NCBI GenBank assembly: GCA_949358305.1
Contig: OX442314.1
Span: forward strand, 38,165,211-38,229,210
Source: Strigamia acuminata
Lineage: Eukaryota > Arthropoda > Chilopoda > Geophilomorpha > Linotaeniidae
Reading direction: 5' to 3'
DNA: 64,000 bases
Within the stretch, counting starts at the first letter, position 1. Each line of letters opens with the position of its first letter. The notes under the pieces were generated by a model. The model worked only from the letters and a program-made list of their open reading frames with translations, did no database searches and had not been told where the DNA came from. Shown piece by piece: positions 44,201 through 52,515 of the stretch. Position numbers and translations under genes: made by a program.

Positions 44201-47200
44201 AATTAGCCCAAAAGTAGAATCGTCACAATCTAAGGCCAAAAAGGCACTGTTGGCAAAATTTTAAACTTTAGTGCGGAATTAAGCAATTTACAGTGCGAAA
44301 AAAACAATAAATAGTGCAGGGAAAAGTAATGCAGAATTAAATCATTTTTACTGAAAAAGGAAGAATAAATAGTGTGTAAATAATTTATGGCGAATAAAAA
44401 TAACTGATAAATTATTGACAAAAAAAATTATCTTTGAATTCTGGAAAGTGTAGTCAACTATTTTGCATTGAGTACGTTTAATCAAGACATCAAATGCATC
44501 TCTAAAGTAATTAAAGTCAATTAAATAAATTTAACATAAAATATTGAATGCACTACTGAAACTCAACATTAAAACAGCTAAACAGAAGGGAAACCTTTTT
44601 TGTTCATAAAAATTCATGCTGCTCAATTATTATGTTGATCAAATCATTAGATAAATTTAGATAAACTAATCATTAGATAAATTTAGATAAACTAGGTTAT
44701 AAGGTGCGTCCAATAATGATAGGTCCACCCCTCCATTGTTACATAAAATAACTTCTGTGACTGTTACAGAAATGACAATTTATTTCTGACATTATTACAA
44801 TAAAATAAACTTATTCCTATGTTTTTAATGCATTTAAACAATAAATAAATAAATAAATAAATCCAAAAAAGCACATTTTTGCTGTCCAGAAATTATAGGT
44901 CCAGTTACCATTTTCTTAGATTTTATAGCCTTAAGTTTAATTTTTTGACACCAGAGTTCAGGATAGGCTAAATGCAAATGGTGGCAAACATAAACAAGCC
45001 AAACAGCATTTTCAGAAGTTTGTAAAGTGCACAAATATTGATGGGGCGAGGAAAGCCTTTAACGGAGTTTGAAAAGGGTCAAATCACAGCCCTAAAAAAT
45101 TGTGGACAATTTGCAAGAGAGATAGCAAAGGCCCTAAACCGATCCCACAACGTAATAAACAATTATATTGCCCTTGGGAATAAATATGGCCAAAAAAAGT
45201 CATCAGGTAGACCTCAAAAATTGTCAAGCAGACAGAAACGTGGCATTATCAATGAAGTGAGAAAAGAACCAACTTCATTAAGGTTACTGGCCCAAAGAGA
45301 AGATGTCAATGTGTCTAAATCCACCTTGAGCAACATATTGTGTGGTAATCCCAAATTACGACATAAAGGAAATTCCTTAAATCTGATAATTTTATATGAG
45401 TCTAATTTGAGTACCAAAAGAGTTGCAAGAATTATCCAGGCACTACAGGATGTAGCCCCTATCTTGTGTGGGAAACAAGATAAGATCTAGGGACTACAGG
45501 AAGTGCTACATCCTGTTAGCAGTGAGAGATTCTGCAGAGAACTCAGTCTGAAACCAAACCTGAACCTGAAAACACCTCCTGAAAAACACACAACTGAAAA
45601 CTACTGAAATCATTGTTTGTTATGGGAGAAACTTCACTTTGGACTCTGGACTCACTTCTGAAATAGCACAGCTAGCTATTTCAGGAAACACAATTGTTAA
45701 TTCTCTTCCCAACAAGAAGAGAGGGATTACACTCTTCTCCAAGTAAGAGTCAGCTCACACTCTTGGCTGATAAGAGTCAAGAATCTTCAGTTCGCCACGG
45801 CTAGAACGATTGCCCATCGCCGCAGCAAGCGTTGGACCGAGGGAGGAAGATTCACGAAGCTGCCTTTTGTAAGCAAGTCTAATTCACGGGAATTCCCGTC
45901 GATAGCAGCGGAACTCCGCTTACAAATAGTATCCGCTCGTATGAGTGGCCAAATCCCGTTGCAAACCATTCCCGAGACGTACGAAGACGCCGCGGACGAG
46001 ATACAGCCAAGACCGGCATATCTCGAGATAGTAGCAGTCCCAGACGAGCCGCAGCCCGCCAGGACGCACACGAGGACCGAAGCGAGGTTGGACTTCAAGT
46101 TTGACGTCCAAGCAAACTCCGTCGCCCACGCTGAAAGATTAGACGCAATCAGAAGATTTCGGACGGAATCGATAATCTTCATTGCTAGTGTATTTTTCCT
46201 TATTTCTTTATTCTTAATTATAAGTTATTTTGTCGTGAAATCATACATTAGTTAATCTTTCTACTTCATATTATTCTCAAAGTCTGGAAAACCCAGCATT
46301 GTATTATTTATAAGATTTATTATTGTAAAGTAATTTCGAGTAGAAATTACTCCCATTTCAGAGAAAAGTATTTTATTAAAGTCAGAGTTAAATTATAAAA
46401 TAAGTAATTATTTATATTATGTGTAAGTCTTTTTAAAAGCAATCCTAACGAGCTTTAAGTGTTATCAACTAAAATAGTGTAACATTCGAGGTTCGTTACA
46501 ATTGAAACAAGAGAGCTCACTCAAGTACACCAAACGCAAGGCCCAACCATCACTAAAAATTTGTCATAAGGAAAAAAGAGTACAGTGGGCTCAGGAACAC
46601 ATGTCCTGGACTGATAAATGGCACAAAGTTGTGTGGAGTGACGAGAAAAAATTCAACTTGGATGGACCCAATGGTTGTCAGTACTACTGGCACGATATTC
46701 GTAAGGATGAAGAAGTCTATTCCAAACGACAGATGGGTGGTGGTTCAGTGATGGTCTGGGCTGCCTTTGGATATAATGGATCTACGGATATTGTGTTTCT
46801 AGATGGCAGAATGAATGCAATAAAGTATCAACAAGTACTGGAAACACATCTTTTGCCATTTGGAGAAACAATTGGAGGAGCATTCTGGGAGTTCCAGCAG
46901 GATAATGCACCTGTGCATATGGCGAAGACAACCTGGAACTGGTTTTTGGATAATGGGGTTCAGGTTATGGACTGGCCACCTTATTCCCCAGATTTAAACC
47001 CTATTGAAAACGTTTGGGGGTTACTTGCACGTGCTGTGTACACAGGAGGGAAGCAATATGGCAACATTCAAGAATTAAAGGCTGCCATCGTCACCAAATG
47101 GAGTGAAATTGGATTGAATGTGTTTAGAAAGTTCATAAAATCAATGCCAAATCGTGTGTTCAAAGTGATTAGCCAAAAAGGCAAGTTTATTGGATACTAA

Positions 47201-48727
47201 AACAACTGGACCTATAATTTCTGGACAGCAAAAATGTGCTTTTTTAGATTTATTTATTTATTTATTGTTTAAATGCATTAAAAACATAGGAATAAGTTTA
47301 TTTTATTGTAATAATGTCAGAAATAAATTGTCATTTCTGTAACAGTCAGAGAAGTTATTTTATGTAACAATGGAGGGGTGGACCTATCATTATTGGACGC
47401 ACCTTAAAATGTACCTGCAAGTAATATTTCTTAAAAGGCATGGATACAAACAGCCATGTAAATTGTTATCGCAAGGATTTCTCTTCGTGTTGAGGAAGTG
47501 ATACTGAAAGACAATTTATGGAAGTTTTAAGAATACTATTTTGTATAATAATAATTTATAGAAAATCTGGAACAGAACGAAATTTATATTGAAATTATGT
47601 GCAAATGTATGCTAGAAGCTCCAAAATATTCAAATAAACCCCTGTGGCACGTGTAAAATTGGAATACATTAATTCAGTGCATTCATATTTTACAGAAATG
47701 GCAAAAATATTCCATTAGTTTTTTAAAAATATAAAATAGAATTGAAATTTCTTAGTTTGCTTACTTTCACCATATTGATTTTAACAATATTTTTCGTTGG
47801 GGTATAAGTGTTAATGTATCTTGCTTTCAGTGGCAAAATTTTCCCATCAGCAAGACTGTTTATATGATACTTTATTGGTGAAGGATCTATTAGTACCTGA
47901 AAAATTAAAAAAAAAGTCTTAACACAGGTCTCAAATTTTATAACCCCATTTAGCAACATTTAAAAACGTACGTAAACGTTGTTGCATCCTGCGGGGAATT
48001 TTAGTTTGATCACCATCTTGAAATCAGAATTTCCATATGGGAGTTGCAATGCTAAACAAAAGTAAATTTAGAATTAATGAATACACATGTGATTATTGAT
48101 AATTTTTTGTTTTTTTTACTTACGACTGAACACTTGAGCAGTAGGCTGCTTAATGTTGTCGTAATTTTCAATTGTCAGATTAATGTGAAATTTTCCCTGA
48201 AAAGAATTGCTCGTTTACTGGCAAAAAGGAAGAAGAAAATGGAGCTTTACCATTGCAAAATGCGCATCAGTTATGTAGCTAGGTACACTTAGATATTTTA
48301 TAACGTCAGTTAATTTAAATTTTCCAATATCTTTTTGAATTGTGTAAAGAAAACCTAAACATTTTTGGAGGTCTCTTTTGCCATGCACTTTTGCATCATA
48401 ATCATTAAATTCTTGCGTTGTTAGTGGGAATACATAAACGTATGGGAAAATACCATGTGGTGTTTCAATAAAGTGTGCATTGACTGTTGTCGGTTTGTCC
48501 ATATATTGCAATAACCGATCTGCAGTTTGGTAAATACACACTGTCAAATTGACGACGAATAATGTAAAAAATAGATAACGAGTCCACTTTTTCTTTTTTG
48601 AAACGTCTTTCAGTGATTTGACAAATGCTGGTATCTCCGGTTGCTCCGCCATGATAGTGCCAACAATGTGTCGCAGTCGCCGTCTTCTTAATTGTTGAAT
48701 TCGGCCAAATGGTTGAAGTTCAGGCAT
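38240..48727 (-). CDS. Tandem-fused DEG/ENaC channel: two complete subunits in one polypeptide
   Basis: DEG/ENaC subunits have two membrane helices, a large Cys-rich ectodomain and form trimeric sodium channels. Minus-strand exons: 48727-48251, 48196-48124, 48051-47972, 47896-47771, 47503-47415, 41354-40592, 39522-39441, 39081-38999, 38933-38838, 38783-38674, 38612-38240; 2352 bp, 783 aa. Unit 1: TM1 (YLFFTLFVVNLTVCIY), ectodomain (FLNTKRNPC, GCLYPC, CKCLDLC) and TM2 with GMS filter (GGNIGLYFGMSCLTLVEI). A linker of about 40 residues without Met leads to unit 2: TM1 (NIVILLLTLISAYIVY), RLNTPTNRC, CNCPAPCEE and TM2 ending FSLVEYYI. Both units share six-part exon structure and matching intron phases. 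Introns of 6060 and 1069 bp hold transposons. Confidence 0.85.
38270..38323 (-). repeat. 27-bp in-frame tandem duplication in DEG/ENaC unit 2 pore
   Basis: Copies 38323-38297 and 38296-38270 both encode IIGIFTGLS. They differ at four bases, all synonymous (ATT/ATC, GGA/GGG, ACC/ACT, TCA/TCT). The segment includes the G-x-S selectivity filter, so unit 2 has two filters in a TM2 lengthened by nine residues. Confidence 0.95.
39558..40552 (-). mobile_element. LTR-like repeat (solo LTR candidate) in DEG/ENaC intron
   Basis: On the minus strand it runs from TGACAAATTTTGGGTGCC to CACCTATGACCACA, TG...CA ends, 995 bp. No target duplication was found, so the boundaries are tentative. Diverged fragments of the same family occur at 23503-23752, 48970-49110 and 56049-56245 (shared blocks TTAATCCGTTGTCTAG, ACAAACACCC(C/A)ATGGTC and CCATGAGG(C/T)AACCGAC). 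Confidence 0.55.
40592..41354 (-). other. Fusion exon joining DEG/ENaC unit 1 TM2 to unit 2 TM1
   Basis: One uninterrupted 763-bp exon encodes the last part of unit 1 (YPFYDARKLPECEE through TM2) and the first part of unit 2 (TM1 and INCR-type start of the ectodomain, ending NKKNFK before a GTACAG donor). The linker is basic and polar (EKTRKTKNNN, EKQQKTSEKNKLN). There is no stop and no Met anywhere after TM2 in this exon, so unit 2 has no start of its own here. Confidence 0.85.
41640..42010 (+). pseudogene. MULE transposase C-terminal fragment (SWIM zinc finger)
   Basis: Frames shifted relative to one another give YLRQTQLENWRHFETY, then CKHIMGIAITEKLFVI and KTKL-GRPS. The same order (YLRQTKLRNWRQFDTY, CKHTLGIAMKEG) occurs at 49820-50340. 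The C-x-H of the SWIM motif and the basic GRP tail are typical of animal Mutator-like transposases. Broken by stops. Confidence 0.6.
42331..42844. mobile_element. hAT-like non-autonomous element with internal GGGAC minisatellites
   Basis: The ends are TAGGGATGAGAAC and its inverse GTTCTCATCCCTA, with an 8-bp target duplication TTGCCAAT (42323-42330 and 42845-42852). Size and ends fit hAT elements. The interior is mostly tandem repeats: CGGGACGGGAC arrays near both ends and about ten copies of ATATTTGATC at 42500-42595. Confidence 0.85.
43010..43785. repeat. Unclassified dispersed-type repeat with internal duplication
   Basis: Moderate-GC block with two diverged copies of a module containing GTAAGGCATGCTGGCGGATG, CTCCCGCGA and CGTCGTGACGGTCCCCGCCC (about 43395-43495 and 43695-43775), plus GGGTTGGTAGCCCGTGA / GGGTTAGTAACCCGTGA. 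It looks like an untranslated part of a retroelement, but no coding sequence or ends were found. Confidence 0.45.
45341..46500 (+). mobile_element. Solo LTR nested in the Tc1 transposase
   Basis: 1160 bp, TGTGGTAATCCC to GGTTCGTTACA, flanked by a 4-bp duplication ATTG (45337-45340, 46501-46504). No internal retroelement domains. It contains a 155-codon open frame, listed separately. It is unrelated by eye to the 623-bp LTR family. Confidence 0.85.
45789..46255 (+). CDS. Open frame inside the solo LTR, C-terminal membrane segment
   Basis: After an acceptor-like CTTCAG the frame is open for 155 codons to a TAA at 46255. The first ATG is at 45941 (104 codons). It starts with a basic stretch (TIAHRRSKRW), has an acidic middle (PETYEDAADEIQPRP) and ends with a 20-residue hydrophobic helix (FIASVFFLISLFLIISYFVV) and KSYIS. 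Base composition is less AT-rich than around it. Coding sequence inside an LTR is unusual. It may be a short accessory product or the tail of a spliced retroelement protein. Not recognised. Confidence 0.35.
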
Positions 48728-49110
48728 ATTTTCAACTTCTGTTTGTCCCGTATACAGATACACATAAAACTGAATGAATATAAACTTTAAAAGTACCGGT
48801 ACATAGTTGCCCAGAATGTGACTTATGATCAGTTTGTTTTAATTTACCATTTTCTTGAATAGAAACTTGGAGTCAGGTTTTTTAATATACTCAAACAACA
48901 CTTCTTTTTTAACAAGGTTAAAATTAAAAGTATGCATAAATTACCAGTTTACTATGTTATGGTGGCAACCTTAGAGACAAGATATCCTGGGGTGGGACAC
49001 ATGTTCACGTAAATAAGAACTAAAGATTCCAGATTGTTGGGTTTGGTAGCCTTTAATCCGTTGTCTAGAGGTCAGAAATCCCGTCTAATCTGTGTGGGCA
49101 TGCCACACAG
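48728..49110. other. 5' flank of DEG/ENaC gene and an LTR-like fragment
   Basis: A possible acceptor (CATTCAG on the minus strand near 48770) precedes the chosen start, so a 5' noncoding exon may exist. From about 48970 to 49110 lies a fragment of the 39558-40552 LTR-like family (TTTAATCCGTTGTCTAGAGG, ATGCCACACAGCAATTGACC). Confidence 0.5.
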
Positions 49111-49124
49111 CAATTGACCCATCA

Positions 49125-49420
49125 CACTTTGATTTATTTGCTTTTGATTGCTTTCGTTTATTTGCTTTTGATTGCTTTCGTTTATTTGCTTTTGATTAAT
49201 TACGTTTGTTTACTTTTGATTACTTACGTTTGTTTACTTTTGATTACTTACGTTTATTTGGTTTTGATTGCTTACGTTTATTTGCTTTTGATTACTTACG
49301 TTTATTTGCTTTTAATTAGTTAACTTTTATTTGCTTTTGATTACTTACGTTTATTTGCTTTTAATTAGTCAACTTTTATTTGCTTTTGATTATTCAAGTT
49401 TATTTGTGGTTGTATTCTGT
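49125..49420. repeat. TTTGCTTTTGATTACTTACG minisatellite
   Basis: About 11 copies of a roughly 24-bp unit (TTTATTTGCTTTTGATTACTTACG and variants). The same array type recurs at 52880-53045. Confidence 0.9.
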
Positions 49421-49435
49421 CCAAAAGCAGTCCCA

Positions 49436-49815
49436 ATGGCAAATTTCTCCCAATTCGCCATTGGGAACGTATTTAGACCTTTCTAATGGCGAATTTGTAG
49501 AAATTAGCCACAGGGGCGCACATCTAGCGCGACATGAATCTGCCGCGACAAGCTGTCCCAAACAATGGCTTTGCAGCAAAAAACCCGCAAGGTTAATTTT
49601 GCAAGGGGTCAAGGGGGGCGCAGCCCCCCTTGTTAGCACTGCTTAGGAATTGGAGGTCGCGGTAGATGACGCCCACAGATTCGCCATTGGAAACGCAAAT
49701 AACGCGTTTCCAATGGCGAATTTCAATATACACGTTTCCAATGGCGAATTTTCACAGATTCACCAATGGAAACGTTAAAATAGCTTTCCAATGGCGAATT
49801 TTGGAAATTCGCTCT
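49436..49815. repeat. Cluster of inverted TTCGCCATTGGAAACG motifs
   Basis: At least five copies of ATTCGCCATTGG(G/A)AACG occur in both orientations within 380 bp, so the stretch can fold on itself. It surrounds a short GC-rich block. Possibly the subterminal region of a DNA transposon; no ends were fixed. Confidence 0.6.
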
Positions 49816-49819
49816 TAGG

Positions 49820-50340
49820 TGATTCGCTGTTGGAACGGGTACCCGAAAGAGGTTCTACAATGGAAGAACTTTCGAAGTTTTGGGACATACGATAAAGCAC
49901 ACACGTTTGCGAAAGCTGAGAAGACATGGACAATGCACCGGAAATATTTAACTGTGGATGGACAGAAAATCATTTACAATTACTGTCACTCGAAGGATTG
50001 CGCTGCAAAGAGAATGCTCTTGCTGATGCATGACAACTGACAAGCATGCATGCAACATCTACCACACAATCGCTGTTGTGGCAGGGATTCCCTGTGTTGG
50101 TTGCTGGCTGAACCAGACATTGACACATACTTGAGGCAGACCAAGCTTCGAAATTGGCGCCAATTTGATACCTACCGACAAACGTGCACTCGTCTCTGGT
50201 TTGTAGCAATAACTGGGGACAAATGGGATGAAGCCACTTGTGACTTGTACCTGCCCAACATTCTATAAAACATATGTTTGCAAGCATACTCTTGGAATAG
50301 CCATGAAGGAGGGCTTTTTGGTTTTTGGTGAGGCTTTACA
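49820..50340 (+). pseudogene. MULE transposase debris (N-terminal zinc-type motif and SWIM)
   Basis: The first part shows FRSFGTYDKAHTFAKAEKTW and IIYNYCHSKDCAAKRMLL, an N-terminal Cys motif seen in animal Mutator-like elements. After stops and frame changes come YLRQTKLRNWRQFDTY and a SWIM motif (CTCPTFYKTYVCKHTLGIAM). The central DDE domain is absent. Confidence 0.65.
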
Positions 50341-50762
50341 GACCAATACAAACGTCCATTTGTACATTACAAATGAGTTCTAACAGTAACAAAGTACTAA
50401 CGGAATCTGTTAAGAAAAGTGAAATTGGGTGAGTGCATTCCAGCGTCAAGTTGGCAGCACACTTTTTAGAATTAGTTACAAACCATTACAAACGATAATT
50501 TATACGTTACAAATGAATACTAACGGAATACTAACAGAATCTGCGGAAAATAGTTCAAATTTGCAAAAGTGTGCTGTAGGCATATAGTTGACAGAACCGG
50601 GAAACACCACAATAGCAACGCTGAAAAGAGCGACGTCGCTCTTTTGAAGCGCAATTTCGCTTCGTATTAGCGTCGCTGAAATTAGCGACGCCTCGTAAGA
50701 GCGACGCCGTGTAAGTGCGTCGCACGTAAGAACGACGCCGTGAAGTGCGACGTACCGTATTA
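50341..50762. repeat. Spacer with GCGACG-type tandem repeats
   Basis: From about 50620 repeated short units (AGCGACGCC, AAGTGCGACG) continue on the far side of the Harbinger-like element at 51736, showing that the element inserted into this simple array. Confidence 0.6.
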
Positions 50763-51732
50763 AGCTAAGTTCACATGTGCGCGTTGACGCGCGCGATTCG
50801 TCCGTTTGACGCGTTTGGTGCGCGCGTCACATGTTAATACAAATCGTCGACCATGCGTCGCCGCGCGCGTCGCCGCAACGCGAGTGGACGAATTCCGCGA
50901 AATCGCGCGAACGCCGAAAGTTGAAAATATTCAACTTTGACGCGCCTGACTGCGCGTTGCCACCTTCGTTTTCCAGGGAAATCACTGATTTTTACATTGA
51001 AAACAGTCATACCGTACCGCCCCGTTTAAACGCCCGGGTTCAAAAAAGCGCCGGCCCCGTTTTAGCGCCGGGCAGTCATTGGCGGTTCACTAAATTAGCG
51101 CCGGCCCCGAATAAGCGCCGGATCCCCCAAAAATCACCGATTTTTTGTAACAAATTGGTGATTTTGGCCGAAAAATCGCCATTTTTGGCGCAAAATCGGC
51201 AAATTTTAGGTTATGCGCCGGGTTCAATTTAGCGCCGGGTCTCAAATAGGCGCCGGGGAAGCGGCTGGAAAAAACAATTAAACGCCCGGGCGTTTAAACG
51301 GGGCGGTACGGTATTCTATTGAAATGAATTGTTTTCACATTAAAACAATAAACAAAAAACAATACACGAAAAAAAAAGTTCATAAACAAATACAATCGTT
51401 TCGACGGTGCGCGCGTGCTCGCCTGCTGCGGCCGGGGATATTGCAATTTCCCGTCGAGCAAGCAAAACACAAAAACCCACCAAATTTTCAACTTTTCCCA
51501 CTTTAAAAAACAATTAAATATTCTGTAAATTAATAATCAACAATAAAATACAACAAAAAATCACTTTTTAGGCAACTTAACAATTTTCGTTTTTGTGCCG
51601 CATGGGAATCAAAAAATTGGTTGACGCGAGCTTATGACACGCGCTGCACAACCTCGCAAATCCTTGGTGCGTCCACAGCCATACGCGTCGGCCTTGACGC
51701 GCGCGTCTAGACGCGCACATGTGAACTTAGCT
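50763..51732. mobile_element. PIF/Harbinger-like non-autonomous element
   Basis: Ends AGCTAAGTTCACATGTGCG and its inverse, flanked by TTA on both sides (50760-50762, 51733-51735). The TTA duplication and GTTCACA-type ends fit PIF/Harbinger. The CpG-rich termini are dense in CGCGCG. It carries no transposase and contains a nested 300-bp palindromic element. Confidence 0.75.
51012..51311. mobile_element. Nested palindromic element with repeated AGCGCCGG motifs
   Basis: Ends CCGTACCGCCCCGTTTAAAC and its inverse, flanked by TA (51010-51011, 51312-51313). Inside, about seven copies of (T/A)AGCGCCGG in the same orientation are spaced through 200 bp. No coding capacity. Confidence 0.75.
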
Positions 51733-51749
51733 TTAGCGACGCACGTTAG

Positions 51750-52025
51750 AGCGATTAAGCGATTTTTTTTGTTGTGATTTTCTTGACCTTTGCCCCTTTT
51801 CGGTTGTTTGTTGGTTTTTGTCCGAAGTGGTTTTATGGATTTTTTGGGGGATTTATCGTTATTTTTTCGATAATTTCTGACATTTTTCATTGTTTTTTCG
51901 ATTTTTTGGGGCATTTTTCACTGTGTTTTCGATAATTTCTGACATTTTTCATTGTTTTTTCGATTTTTTGGGGCATTTTTCCCTGTTTTTTCGATTTTTA
52001 GGGGCATTTTTCACTGTGTTTTCGA
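51750..52025. repeat. About 70-bp tandem repeat
   Basis: Two to three copies of a unit with TTTTTTCGATTTTTTGGGG, CATTTTTCACTGTGTTTTCG and ATAATTTCTGACATTTTTC. Confidence 0.75.
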
Positions 52026-52029
52026 TAAT

Positions 52030-52515
52030 TTTGTTGAAATATGAGATTCTGTGATGACACTTTTGTAAGAGCGCCACCTGGCGTTCAGCGTCTTTAACGT
52101 TTGAATAAAATTGTAACGGTACTTCCGTAGTAACCCTTATACGGTATGGTCGAGTTTCTTGTGTCTCCCTACATCAATCTCCTGCAATCCTTAAAACTAC
52201 AACAGGTTATGGGTCCAGAAACGTTTTAAAATACTGCGCGCTGACTGCATATATCGCTAAGGTGACTTTTTCGATTGTTGAAAGTTTTTCTAACAAGAAA
52301 CTTTTGTGTGAAAATTGCGGAACATTTGCGGAACACGTGGAAACGAAGTTTGGATTTGAATTTCGAGTACGATGGCAGATGCGCAACCAGAACTAACGAG
52401 AGTCAGTCACGGAATGCATCCAGTTCACCACATTAAAAAACTGGAGGGGATTTCGAACTATAATAGCTGGAAATTTGCGATGGTTTATTCTTGTTCTATC
52501 AGAAACCATAACTAA
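52030..52515 (+). pseudogene. 5' fragment of a Ty1/copia retrotransposon
   Basis: A primer-site-like GGTTATGGGTCCAG (52205-52218, matching the internal initiator-tRNA-Met type site common in copia elements) is followed by a short gag start (52372-52515) with HHIKKLEG and NYNSWKFAM, the typical copia Gag N-terminal block. The frame stops after 47 codons and the rest of the element is absent. The upstream part may be the end of its LTR. Confidence 0.65.

Larger units (their letters stand above)
41451..44391. mobile_element. Candidate MULE with inverted ends, holding other insertions
   Basis: The left end has GCACACTATTTATTCTTCC followed by AAAAATGATTTAATTC; the right end (44320-44391) carries the inverted equivalents. 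Inside lie MULE-type coding debris (41640-42010), a hAT-like element and a repeat module. The inverted ends plus MULE debris suggest a decayed Mutator-like element, but no target duplication was found. Confidence 0.4.
45038..47200 (+). pseudogene. Tc1-family transposase, interrupted by a solo LTR
   Basis: The N-terminal part (45038-45340, also a later-starting ATG) has a paired-type helix-turn-helix (FEKGQITALKNCGQFAREIA, GRPQKLS) and ends SNIL. The C-terminal part (46505-47200) has the catalytic residues: VVWSDEKKF, FQQDNAPVH and SPDLNPIENVWG, with 34 residues between the second D and the E. The two parts are in frame once the 1160-bp insertion and one copy of its 4-bp duplication are discounted, giving a normal length of about 330 aa. 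It is inactive as it stands because of the insertion. Confidence 0.9.
44702..47404 (+). mobile_element. Tc1-like transposon with about 200-bp TIRs
   Basis: Ends AGGTGCGTCCAATAATGATA and its inverse; TIRs 44702-44906 and 47204-47404; TA target duplication at 44700-44701 and 47405-47406. It encodes a DD34E transposase that is split by a solo LTR. It sits in the sixth-kilobase intron of the DEG/ENaC gene, antisense to it, only eight bases from a splice donor. Confidence 0.95.
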
